From the NCBI GenBank assembly GCA_964057225.1, contig CAXKVF010000076.1:248001-312000 (forward strand): a stretch of DNA of 64,000 bases, given 5' to 3'. The position numbers and the translations under genes are program-made. Every line of letters begins with the position of its first letter. Positions within the stretch are counted from its first letter, which is position 1. Source of the stretch: Auanema rhodensis. Its lineage: Eukaryota; Nematoda; Chromadorea; Rhabditida; Rhabditidae. Shown here one piece after another: positions 1-10,557 of this stretch. The notes below the pieces were generated by a model that did not search any database, had not been told where the DNA came from, and was given only the letters and a program-made list of their open reading frames with translations.

Positions 1-18
1 TCACGTAAATTTCAAAGT

Positions 19-31
19 CATGGTTACCATG
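19..31. other. CATGGT-T-ACCATG dyad (phase 19-31, first instance)
   Basis: Six-base perfect inverted arms around a single T recur in essentially every monomer. Rare breaks are seen, for example C28T (TTATCATG) near 3899, 16743, 18679 and 26599, and a C-to-G at the same spot near 27655. A cruciform or a dimeric protein site is possible, but the one-base loop argues against a stable DNA hairpin. Confidence 0.5.
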
Positions 32-41
32 CACCAATATC

Positions 42-60
42 AATAAAAATTTGTTTTTAG
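42..60. other. A/T-rich tract (phase 42-60, first instance)
   Basis: An A5 run and AAATTT are followed by T5, with single G's at phases 53 and 60. Such A-tracts are typical bent or nucleosome-excluding DNA. It recurs each 176 bp, so bending would be phased along the array. Variants are few: A45T, A43C and A47C in localised groups of monomers. Confidence 0.45.
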
Positions 61-109
61 ACTAATATGGACATGGGGAATCTAATTTTGAAAACCGCAT
101 CTCTTTATC

Positions 110-126
110 TTTCACGTGAAGCGAGT
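110..126 (+). other. CENP-B-box-like segment (phase 110-126, first instance)
   Basis: Against the essential CENP-B box positions NTTCGNNNNANNCGGGN, this segment matches 7 of 9 (T2, T3, C4, A10, C13, G14, G16). The two misses are both A in place of G, at positions 5 and 15. By a simple equal-base estimate, a match this good is expected in roughly a third to a half of random 176-bp sequences counting both strands, so it is weak evidence. It overlaps the invariant CACGTG palindrome. Confidence 0.2.
113..118. other. CACGTG palindrome 1 (phase 113-118, first instance)
   Basis: This sits inside the 10-bp perfect palindrome TTCACGTGAA (111-120) and recurs in every monomer. I saw no substitution at phases 110-121 while reading the array. 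CACGTG is the core site of bHLH and bZIP proteins (E-box/G-box) in many eukaryotes. Binding here is inference; constancy may only reflect homogenisation. Confidence 0.55.
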
Positions 127-142
127 TACATACCAAGTGCAC

Positions 143-150
143 ATCACGTG
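143..150 (+). other. ATCACGTG, CDEI-like site (phase 143-150, first instance)
   Basis: This second CACGTG lies 32 bp after the first. With its two upstream bases it matches RTCACRTG, the budding-yeast CDEI element bound by the bHLH protein Cbf1. A minority of monomers break it with C147A (ATCAAGTG) or A146T (ATCTCGTG). The match is seen in sequence; a centromeric role is speculative, since CDEI belongs to yeast point centromeres. Confidence 0.4.
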
Positions 151-176
151 TACATTTAATTAGCATAAATTAAAGT

Positions 177-2288
177 TCACGTAAATTTCAAAGTCATGGT
201 TACCATGAACCAATATCAATAAAAATTTGTTTTTAGACTAATATGGACATGGGGAATCTAATTTTAAAAACCGCATCTCTTTATCTTTCACGTGAAGCGA
301 GTTACATACCAAGTGCACATCACGTGTACATTTAATTAGCATAAATTAAAGTTCACGTAAATTTCAAAGTCATGGTTACCATGAAGCAATATCAATAAAA
401 ATTTGTTTTTAGACTAATATGGACATGGGGAATCTAATTTTGAAAACCGCATCTCTTTATCTTTCACGTGAAGCGAGTTACACACCAAGTGCACATCACG
501 TGTACATTTAATTAGCATAAATTAAAGTTCACGTAAATTTCAAAGTCATGGTTACCATGAACCAATATCAATAAAAATTTGTTTTTAGACTAATATGGAC
601 ATGGGGAATCTAATTTTGAAAACCGCATCTCTTTATCTTTCACGTGAAGCGAGTTACATACCAAGTGCACATCACGTGTACATTTAATTAGCATAAATTA
701 AAGTTCACGTAAATTTCAAAGTCATGGTTACCATGCACCAATATCAATAAAAATTTGTTTTTAGACTAATATGGACATGGGGAATCTAATTTTGAAAACC
801 GCATCTCTTTATCTTTCACGTGAAGCGAGTTACATACCAAGTGCACATCACGTGTACATTTAATTAGCATAAATTAAAGTTCACGTAAATTTCAAAGTCA
901 TGGTTACCATGCACCAATATCAATAAAAATTTGTTTTTAGACTAATATGGACATGGGGAATCTAATTTTGAAAACCGCATCTCTTTATCTTTCACGTGAA
1001 GCGAGTTACATACCAAGTGCACATCACGTGTACATTTAATTAGCATAAATTAAAGTTCACGTAAATTTCAAAGTCATGGTTACCATGCACCAATATCAAT
1101 AAAAATTTGTTTTTAGACTAATATGGACATGAGGAATCTAATTTTGAAAACCGCATCTCTTTATCTTTCACGTGAAGCGAGTTACATACCGAGTGCACAT
1201 CACGTGTACATTTAATTAGCATAAATTAAAGTTCACGTAAATTTCAAAGTCATGGTTACCATGCACCAATATCAATAAAAATTTGTTTTTAGACTAATAT
1301 GGACATGGGGAATCTAATTTTGAAAACCGCATCTCTTCATCTTTCACGTGAAGCGAGTTACATACCAAGTGCACATCACGTGTACATTTAATTAGCATAA
1401 ATTAAAGTTCACGTAAATTTCAAAGTCATGGTTACCATGAACCAATATCAATTAAAATTTGTTTTTAGACTAATATGGACATGGGCAATCTAATTTTGAA
1501 AACCGCATCTCTTTATCTTTCACGTGAAGCGAGTTACATACCAAGTGCACATCACGTGTACATTTAATTAGCATAAATTAAAGTTCACGTAAATTTCAAA
1601 GTCATGGTTACCATGCACCAATATCAATAAAAATTTGTTTTTAGACTAATATGGACATGGGGAATCTAATTTTGAAAACCGCATCTCTTTATCTTTCACG
1701 TGAAGCGAGTTACATACCAAGTGCACATCACGTGTACATTTAATTAGCATAAATTAAAGTTCACGTAAATTTCAAAGTCATGGTTACCATGCACCAATAT
1801 CAATAAAAATTTGTTTTTAGACTAATATGGACATGGGGAATCTAATTTTGAAAACCGCATCTCTTCATCTTTCACGTGAAGCGAGTTACATACCAAGTGC
1901 ACATCACGTGTACATTTAATTAGCATAAATTAAAGTTCACGTAAATTTCAAAGTCATGGTTACCATGCACCAATATCAATAAAAATTTGTTTTTAGACTA
2001 ATATGGACATGGGGAATCTAATTTTGAAAACCGCATCTCTTTATCTTTCACGTGAAGCGAGTTACATACCAAGTGCACATCACGTGTACATTTAATTAGC
2101 ATAAATTAAAGTTCACGTAAATTTCAAAGTCATGGTTACCATGCACCAATATCAATAAAAATTTGTTTTTAGACTAATATGGACATGGGGAATCTAATTT
2201 TGAAAACCGCATCTCTTCATCTTTCACGTGAAGCGAGTTACATACCAAGTGCACATCAAGTGTACATTTAATTAGCATAAATTAAAGT
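177..2288 (+). repeat. 12-monomer block, copy 1 (partner 12141-14252)
   Basis: These 12 monomers show, in order: AAC/A90; AAG/C131; AAC; CAC; CAC; CAC with GAGG and CCGAG; CAC/C106; AAC/T45/GGGC; CAC; CAC/C106; CAC; CAC/C106/A147. The same string occurs 11964 bp downstream, which is 68 periods minus the four 1-bp deletions between them. All diagnostic sites I checked agree across the 12 units. Identity breaks at both ends: monomer 1 and monomer 2289 differ from their partners. Confidence 0.85.
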
Positions 2289-2992
2289 TCACGTAAATTT
2301 CAAAGTCATGGTTACCATGCACCAATATCAATAAAAATTTGTTTTTAGACTAATATGGACATGGGGAATCTAATTTTGAAAACCGCATCTCTTTATCTTT
2401 CACGTGAAGCAAGTTACGTACCAAGTGCACATCACGTGTACATTTAATTAGCATAAATTAAAGTTCACGTAAATTTCAAAGTCATGGTTACCATGAAGCA
2501 ATATCAATAAAAATTTGTTTTTAGACTAATATGGACATGGGGAATCTAATTTTGAAAACCGCATCTCTTTATCTTTCACGTGAAGCGAGTTACATACCAA
2601 GTGCACATCACGTGTACATTTAATTAGCATAAGTTAAAGTTCACGTAAATTTCAAAGTCATGGTTACCATGCACCAATATCAATAAAAATTTGTTTTTAG
2701 ACTAATATGGACATGGGGAATCTAATTTTGAAAACCGCATCTCTTTATCTTTCACGTGAAGCAAGTTACGTACCAAGTGCACATCACGTGTACATTTAAT
2801 TAGCATAAATTAAAGTTCACGTAAATTTCAAAGTCATGGTTACCATGAAGCAATATCAATAAAAATTTGTTTTTAGACTAATATGGACATGGGGAATCTA
2901 ATTTTGAAAACCGCATCTCTTTATCTTTCACGTGAAGCGAGTTACATACCAAGTGCACATCACGTGTACATTTAATTAGCATAAATTAAAGT
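2289..2992 (+). repeat. Tandem dimer, two copies (2289-2640, 2641-2992)
   Basis: Each 352-bp dimer is a CAC monomer with A123 plus the otherwise unseen TTACGTACC change, followed by an AAG monomer. The private change occurs in both copies and nowhere else I noticed, so this is a recent local duplication. The end of 2465-2640 has a private AAGTTAAAG substitution. Confidence 0.75.
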
Positions 2993-4400
2993 TCACGTAA
3001 ATTTCAAAGTCATGGTTACCATGAAGCAATATCAATAAAAATTTGTTTTTAGACTAATATGGACATGGGGAATCTTATTTTGAAAACCGCATCTCTTTAT
3101 CTTTCACGTGAAGCGAGTTACATACCAAGTGCACATCACGTGTACATTTAATTAGCATAAATTAAAGTTCACGTAAATTTCAAACTCATGGTTACCATGA
3201 ACCAATATCAATAAAAATTTGTTTTTAGACTAATATGGACATGGGGAATCTAATTTTAAAAACCGCATCTCTTTATCTTTCACGTGAAGCGAGTTACATA
3301 CCAAGTGCACATCACGTGTACATTTAATTAGCATAAATTAAAGTTCACGTAAATCTCAAAGTCATGGTTACCATGCACCAATATCAATAAAAATTTGTTT
3401 TTAGACTAATATGGACATGGGGAATCTAATTTTGAAAACCGCATCTCTTTATCTTTCACGTGAAGCGAGTTACATACCAAGTGCACATCACGTGCACATT
3501 TAATTAGCATAAATTAAAGTTCACGTAAATTTCAAAGTCATGGTTACCATGCACCAATATCAATAAAAATTTGTTTTTAGACTAATATGGACATGGGGAA
3601 TCTAATTTTGAAAACCGCATCTCTTCATCTTTCACGTGAAGCGAGTTACATACCAAGTGCACATCAAGTGTACATTTAATTAGCATAAATTAAAGTTCAC
3701 GTAAATTTCAAAGTCATGGTTACCATGCACCAATATCAATAAAAATTTGTTTTTAGACTAATATGGACATGGGGAATCTAATTTTGAAAACCGCATCTCT
3801 TTATCTTTCACGTGAAGCAAGTTACATACCAAGTGCACATCACGTGTACATTTAATTAGCATAAATTAAAGTTCACGTAAATTTCAAAGTCATGGTTATC
3901 ATGCACCAATATCAATAAAAATTTGTTTTTAGACTAATATGGACATGGGGAATCTAATTTTGAAAACCGCATCTCTTTATCTTTCACGTGAAGCGAGTTA
4001 CATACCAAGTGCACATCACGTGTACATTTAATTAGCATAAATTAAAGTTCACGAAAATTTCAAAGTCATGGTTACCATGCACCAATATCAATAAAAATTT
4101 GTTTTTAGACTAATATGGACATGGGGAATCTAATTTTGAAAACCGCATCTCTTCATCTTTCACGTGAAGCGAGTTACATACCAAGTGCACATCACGTGTA
4201 CATTTAATTAGCATAAATTAAAGTTCACGTAAATTTCAAAGTCATGGTTACCATGAAGCAATATCAATAAAAATTTGTTTTTAGACTAATATGGACATGG
4301 GGAATCTAATTTTGAAAACCGCATCTCTTCATCTTTCACGTGAAGCGAGTTACATACAAAGTGCACATCACGTGTACATTTAATTAGCATAAATTAAAGT
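2993..4400 (+). repeat. 8-monomer block B, copy 1
   Basis: Variant string: AAG/T84; AAC/A90; C11/CAC/C151; CAC/C106/A147; CAC/A123; TTATCATG; A6/CAC/C106; AAG/C106/A134. The same eight-monomer string recurs at 25693-27100, and with one extra monomer at 15661-17244. The next monomer (4401, CAC/GGGC) differs from the partners, which have AAC/C106, marking the block end. The AAC/A90 monomer of this copy has a private CAAACTCATGG change. Confidence 0.8.
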
Positions 4401-4928
4401 TCACGTAAATTTCAAAGTCATGGTTACCATGCACCAATATCAATAAAAATTTGTTTTTAGACTAATATGGACATGGGCAATCTAATTTTGAAAACCGCAT
4501 CTCTTTATCTTTCACGTGAAGCGAGTTACATACCAAGTGCACATCACGTGTACATTTAATTAGCATAAATTAAAGTTCACGTAAATTTCAAAGTCATGGT
4601 TACCATGCACCAATATCAATAAAAATTTGTTTTTAGACTAATATGGACATGGGGAATCTAATTTTGAAAACCGCATCTCTTTATCTTTCACGTGAAGCGA
4701 GTTACATACCAAGTGCACATCACGTGTACATTTAATTAGCATAAATTAAAGTTCACGTAACTTTCAAAGTCATGGTTACCATGAAGCAATATCAATAAAA
4801 ATTTGTTTTTAGACTAATATGGACATGGGGAATCTAATTTTGAAAACCGCATCTCTTTATCTTTCACGTGAAGCGAGTTACATACCAAGTGCACATCACG
4901 TGTACATTTAATTAGCATAAATTAAAGT
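4401..4928 (+). repeat. Three monomers between blocks
   Basis: Ordinary monomers: CAC/GGGC, CAC, then AAG with a private A-to-C in CGTAACTTTC. Nothing else is visible here; they fall in none of the duplicated blocks I defined. Confidence 0.7.
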
Positions 4929-6336
4929 TCACGTAAATTTCAAAGTCATGGTTACCATGCACCAATATCAATAAAAATTTGTTTTTAGACTAATATGGAC
5001 ATGGGGAATCTAATTTTAAAAACCGCATCTCTTTATCTTTCACGTGAAGCGAGTTACATACCAAGTGCACATCACGTGTACATTTAATTAGCATAAATTA
5101 AAGTTCACGTAAATTTCAAAGTCATGGTTACCATGCACCAATATCAATAAAAATTTGTTTTTAGACTAATATGGACATGGGGAATCTAATTTTGAAAACC
5201 GCATCTCTTTATCTTTCACGTGAAGCGAGTTACATACCAAGTGCATATCACGTGTACATTTAATTAGCATAAATTAGAGTTCACGTAAATTTCAAAGTCA
5301 TGGTTACCATGCACCAATATCAATAAAAATTTGTTTTTAGACTAATATGGACATGGGGAATCTAATTTTGAAAACCGCATCTCTTCATCTTTCACGTGAA
5401 GCGAGTTACATACCAAGTGCACATCAAGTGTACATTTAATTAGCATAAATTAAAGTTCACGTAAATTTCAAAGTCATGGTTACCATGCACCAATATCAAT
5501 AAAAATTTGTTTTTAGACTAATATGGACATGGGGAATCTAATTTTGAAAACCGCATCTCTTTATCTTTCACGTGAAGCAAGTTACATACCAAGTGCACAT
5601 CACGTGTACATTTAATTAGCATAAATTAAAGTTCACGTAAATTTCAAAGTCATGGTTACCATGCACCAATATCAATAAAAATTTGTTTTTAGACTAATAT
5701 GGACATGGGCAATCTAATTTTGAAAACCGCATCTCTTTATCTTTCACGTGAAGCGAGTTACATACCGAGTGCACATCACGTGTACATTTAATTAGCATAA
5801 ATTAAAGTTCACGTAAATTTCAAAGTCATGGTTACCATGAAGCAATATCAATAAAAATTTGTTTTTAGACTAATATGGACATGGGGAATCTAATTTTGAA
5901 AACCGCATCTCTTTATCTTTCACGTGAAGCGAGTTACATACCAAGTGCACATCACGTGTACATTTAATTAGCATAAATTAAAGTTCACGTAAATTTCAAA
6001 GTCATGGTTACCATGAACCAATATCAATTAAAATTTGTTTTTAGACTAATATGGACATGGGGAATCTAATTTTAAAAACCGCATCTCTTTATCTTTCACG
6101 TGAAGCGAGTTACATACCAAGTGCACATCACGTGTACATTTAATTAGCATAAATTAAAGTTCACGTAAATCTCAAAGTCATGGTTACCATGCACCAATAT
6201 CAATAAAAATTTGTTTTTAGACTAATATGGACATGGGGAATCTAATTTTGAAAACCGCATCTCTTTATCTTTCACGTGAAGCGAGTTACATACCAAGTGC
6301 ACATCACGTGCACATTTAATTAGCATAAATTAAAGT
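4929..6336 (+). repeat. 8-monomer block, copy 1 (partner 8271-9678)
   Basis: The string CAC/A90; CAC with GCATATCA and TTAGAGT; CAC/C106/A147; CAC/A123; CAC/GGGC/CCGAG; AAG; AAC/T45/A90; C11/CAC recurs 3342 bp downstream, which is 19 periods minus two 1-bp deletions. The only diagnostic difference noted is C151 in the last monomer of this copy. The first three members also occur at 7040-7567. Confidence 0.8.
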
Positions 6337-7567
6337 TCACGTAAATTTCAAAGTCATGGTTACCATGCACCAATATCAATAAAAATTTGTTTTTAGACTA
6401 ATATGGACATGGGGATCTAATTTTGAAAACCGCATCTCTTCATCTTTCACGTGAAGCGAGTTACATACCAAGTGCACATCACGTGTACATTTAATTAGCA
6501 TAAATTAAAGTTCACGTAAATTTCAAAGTCATGGTTACCATGCACCAATATCAATAAAAATTTGTTTTTAGACTAATATGGACATGGGGAATCTAATTTT
6601 GAAAACCGCATCTCTTTATCTTTCACGTGAAGCGAGTTACATACCAAGTGCACATCACGTGTACATTTAATTAGCATAAATTAAAGTTCACGTAAATTTC
6701 AAAGTCATGGTTACCATGCACCAATATCAATAAAAATTTGTTTTTAGACTAATATGGACATGGGGAATCTAATTTTGAAAACCGCATCTCTTTATCTTTC
6801 ACGTGAAGCGAGTTACATACCAAGTGCACATCACGTGTACATTTAATTAGCATAAATTAAAGTTCACGTAAATTTCAAAGTCATGGTTACCATGCACCAA
6901 TATCAATAAAAATTTGTTTTTAGACTAATATGGACATGGGGAATCTAATTTTGAAAACCGCATCTCTTTATCTTTCACGTGAAGCGAGTTACATACCAAG
7001 TGCACATCACGTGTACATTTAATTAGCATAAATTAAAGTTCACGTAAATTTCAAAGTCATGGTTACCATGCACCAATATCAATAAAAATTTGTTTTTAGA
7101 CTAATATGGACATGGGGAATCTAATTTTAAAAACCGCATCTCTTTATCTTTCACGTGAAGCGAGTTACATACCAAGTGCACATCACGTGTACATTTAATT
7201 AGCATAAATTAAAGTTCACGTAAATTTCAAAGTCATGGTTACCATGCACCAATATCAATAAAAATTTGTTTTTAGACTAATATGGACATGGGGAATCTAA
7301 TTTTGAAAACCGCATCTCTTTATCTTTCACGTGAAGCGAGTTACATACCAAGTGCATATCACGTGTACATTTAATTAGCATAAATTAGAGTTCACGTAAA
7401 TTTCAAAGTCATGGTTACCATGCACCAATATCAATAAAAATTTGTTTTTAGACTAATATGGACATGGGGAATCTAATTTTGAAAACCGCATCTCTTCATC
7501 TTTCACGTGAAGCGAGTTACATACCAAGTGCACATCAAGTGTACATTTAATTAGCATAAATTAAAGT
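6337..7567 (+). repeat. Tandem 7-mer HOR, unit 1 (1231 bp)
   Basis: Seven monomers, the first being a 175-bp form missing one A (GGGGATC at about 6411). They are followed by three CAC/T106 monomers, a CAC/A90 monomer, the GCATATCA/TTAGAGT monomer and a CAC/C106/A147 monomer. The unit is directly followed by an equivalent unit of the same 1231-bp length. Confidence 0.85.
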
Positions 7568-8798
7568 TCACGTAAATTTCAAAGTCATGGTTACCATGCA
7601 CCAATATCAATAAAAATTTGTTTTTAGACTAATATGGACATGGGGATCTAATTTTGAAAACCGCATCTCTTCATCTTTCACGTGAAGCGAGTTACATACC
7701 AAGTGCACATCACGTGTACATTTAATTAGCATAAATTAAAGTTCACGTAAATTTCAAAGTCATGGTTACCATGCACCAATATCAATAAAAATTTGTTTTT
7801 AGACTAATATGGACATGGGGAATCTAATTTTGAAAACCGCATCTCTTTATCTTTCACGTGAAGCGAGTTACATACCAAGTGCACATCACGTGTACATTTA
7901 ATTAGCATAAATTAAAGTTCACGTAAATTTCAAAGTCATGGTTACCATGCACCAATATCAATAAAAATTTGTTTTTAGACTAATATGGACATGGGGAATC
8001 TAATTTTGAAAACCGCATCTCTTTATCTTTCACGTGAAGCGAGTTACATACCAAGTGCACATCACGTGTACATTTAATTAGCATAAATTAAAGTTCACGT
8101 AAATTTCAAAGTCATGGTTACCATGCACCAATATCAATAAAAATTTGTTTTTAGACTAATATGGACATGGGGAATCTAATTTTGAAAACCGCATCTCTTT
8201 ATCTTTCACGTGAAGCGAGTTACATACCAAGTGCACATCACGTGTACATTTAATTAGCATAAATTAAAGTTCACGTAAATTTCAAAGTCATGGTTACCAT
8301 GCACCAATATCAATAAAAATTTGTTTTTAGACTAATATGGACATGGGGAATCTAATTTTAAAAACCGCATCTCTTTATCTTTCACGTGAAGCGAGTTACA
8401 TACCAAGTGCACATCACGTGTACATTTAATTAGCATAAATTAAAGTTCACGTAAATTTCAAAGTCATGGTTACCATGCACCAATATCAATAAAAATTTGT
8501 TTTTAGACTAATATGGACATGGGGAATCTAATTTTGAAAACCGCATCTCTTTATCTTTCACGTGAAGCGAGTTACATACCAAGTGCATATCACGTGTACA
8601 TTTAATTAGCATAAATTAGAGTTCACGTAAATTTCAAAGTCATGGTTACCATGCACCAATATCAATAAAAATTTGTTTTTAGACTAATATGGACATGGGG
8701 AATCTAATTTTGAAAACCGCATCTCTTCATCTTTCACGTGAAGCGAGTTACATACCAAGTGCACATCAAGTGTACATTTAATTAGCATAAATTAAAGT
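7568..8798 (+). repeat. Tandem 7-mer HOR, unit 2 (1231 bp)
   Basis: Same seven-variant order as 6337-7567, including the 175-bp first monomer (GGGGATC at about 7642). Length is again 6 x 176 + 175. The following monomer (8799) carries a private C-to-A at phase 2 (GTTAACGTAA). Sharing the single-base deletion shows duplication as a block after the deletion arose. Confidence 0.85.
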
Positions 8799-9678
8799 TA
8801 ACGTAAATTTCAAAGTCATGGTTACCATGCACCAATATCAATAAAAATTTGTTTTTAGACTAATATGGACATGGGGAATCTAATTTTGAAAACCGCATCT
8901 CTTTATCTTTCACGTGAAGCAAGTTACATACCAAGTGCACATCACGTGTACATTTAATTAGCATAAATTAAAGTTCACGTAAATTTCAAAGTCATGGTTA
9001 CCATGCACCAATATCAATAAAAATTTGTTTTTAGACTAATATGGACATGGGCAATCTAATTTTGAAAACCGCATCTCTTTATCTTTCACGTGAAGCGAGT
9101 TACATACCGAGTGCACATCACGTGTACATTTAATTAGCATAAATTAAAGTTCACGTAAATTTCAAAGTCATGGTTACCATGAAGCAATATCAATAAAAAT
9201 TTGTTTTTAGACTAATATGGACATGGGGAATCTAATTTTGAAAACCGCATCTCTTTATCTTTCACGTGAAGCGAGTTACATACCAAGTGCACATCACGTG
9301 TACATTTAATTAGCATAAATTAAAGTTCACGTAAATTTCAAAGTCATGGTTACCATGAACCAATATCAATTAAAATTTGTTTTTAGACTAATATGGACAT
9401 GGGGAATCTAATTTTAAAAACCGCATCTCTTTATCTTTCACGTGAAGCGAGTTACATACCAAGTGCACATCACGTGTACATTTAATTAGCATAAATTAAA
9501 GTTCACGTAAATCTCAAAGTCATGGTTACCATGCACCAATATCAATAAAAATTTGTTTTTAGACTAATATGGACATGGGGAATCTAATTTTGAAAACCGC
9601 ATCTCTTTATCTTTCACGTGAAGCGAGTTACATACCAAGTGCACATCACGTGTACATTTAATTAGCATAAATTAAAGT
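8271..9678 (+). repeat. 8-monomer block, copy 2 (partner 4929-6336)
   Basis: Repeats the variant string of 4929-6336. Its first three monomers are also the last three of the 7-mer unit 7568-8798, so the two duplications overlap. Differences noted are the phase-2 change at 8800 and T rather than C at phase 151 of the last monomer. Confidence 0.75.
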
Positions 9679-9853
9679 TCACGTAAATTTCAAAGTCATG
9701 GTTACCATGAACCAATATCAATTAAAATTTGTTTTTAGACTAATATGGACATGGGGATCTAATTTTGAAAACCGCATCTCTTCATCTTTCACGTGAAGCG
9801 AGTTACATACCAAGTGCACATCACGTGTACATTTAATTAGCATAAATTAAAGT
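9679..9853 (+). repeat. 175-bp mosaic monomer
   Basis: The 5' part carries AAC and T45, which elsewhere travel with GGGC or A90. The 3' part carries the one-base deletion GGGGATC and C106, which elsewhere follow CAC (6337, 7568, 10734). The combination is best read as a recombinant whose switch lies between phases 45 and about 79. Confidence 0.6.
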
Positions 9854-10557
9854 TCACGTAAATTTCAAAGTCATGGTTACCATGCACCAATATCAATAAA
9901 AATTTGTTTTTAGACTAATATGGACATGGGGAATCTAATTTTGAAAACCGCATCTCTTTATCTTTCACGTGAAGCGAGTTACATACCAAGTGCACATCAC
10001 GTGTACATTTAATTAGCATAAATTAAAGTTCACGTAAATTTCAAAGTCATGGTTACCATGCACCAATATCAATAAAAATTTGTTTTTAGACTAATATGGA
10101 CATGGGGAATCTAATTTTGAAAACCGCATCTCTTTATCTTTCACGTGAAGCGAGTTACATACCAAGTGCACATCTCGTGTACATTTAATTAGCATAAATT
10201 AAAGTTCACGTAAATTTCAAAGTCATGGTTACCATGAAGCAATATCACTAAAAATTTGTTTTTAGACTAATATGGACATGGGGAATCTAATTTTGAAAAC
10301 CGCATCTCTTTATCTTTCACGTGAAGCGAGTTACATACCAAGTGCACATCACGTGTACATTTAATTAGCATAAATTAAAGTTCACGTAAATTTCAAAGTC
10401 ATGGTTACCATGAACCAATATCAATAAAAATTTGTTTTTAGACTAATATGGACATGGGGAATCTAATTTTAAAAACCGCATCTCTTTATCTTTCACGTGA
10501 AGCGAGTTACATACCAAGTGCACATCACGTGTACATTTAATTAGCATAAATTAAAGT
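9854..10557 (+). repeat. 4-monomer block, copy 1 (partner 11613-12316)
   Basis: String: CAC; CAC with T146 (ATCTCGTG); AAG with C43 (ATCACTAA); AAC/A90. It recurs 1759 bp later, ten periods minus the deletion at about 10808. T146 followed by C43 in the next monomer is a linked pair found again near 17742, 19678, 23022 and 27598. Confidence 0.75.

Larger units (their letters stand above)
1..176 (+). repeat. Representative satellite monomer (phase reference)
   Basis: This is the first complete monomer and defines the phases used throughout. In order it has: TCACGT at 1-6; CATGGT-T-ACCATG dyad at 19-31; diagnostic bases 32 and 34; an A/T-rich tract at 42-60; the CATGGGG block at 72-78, where G78 is often C or A; diagnostic base 90; the T/C site 106; the palindrome TTCACGTGAA at 111-120; GTGCAC at 137-142; a second CACGTG at 145-150; and TGTACA at 149-154. 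CpG dinucleotides sit at 4-5, 96-97, 115-116, 122-123 and 147-148. This copy is the common CAC / G90 / T106 type. Confidence 0.95.

Noticed and set aside
113-150. CACGTG pairs as promoter G-boxes driving a transcript
   Set aside because: No gene lies downstream in 64 kb, and the sites recur every monomer. A structural or heterochromatin role is at least as likely, so no promoter is annotated.
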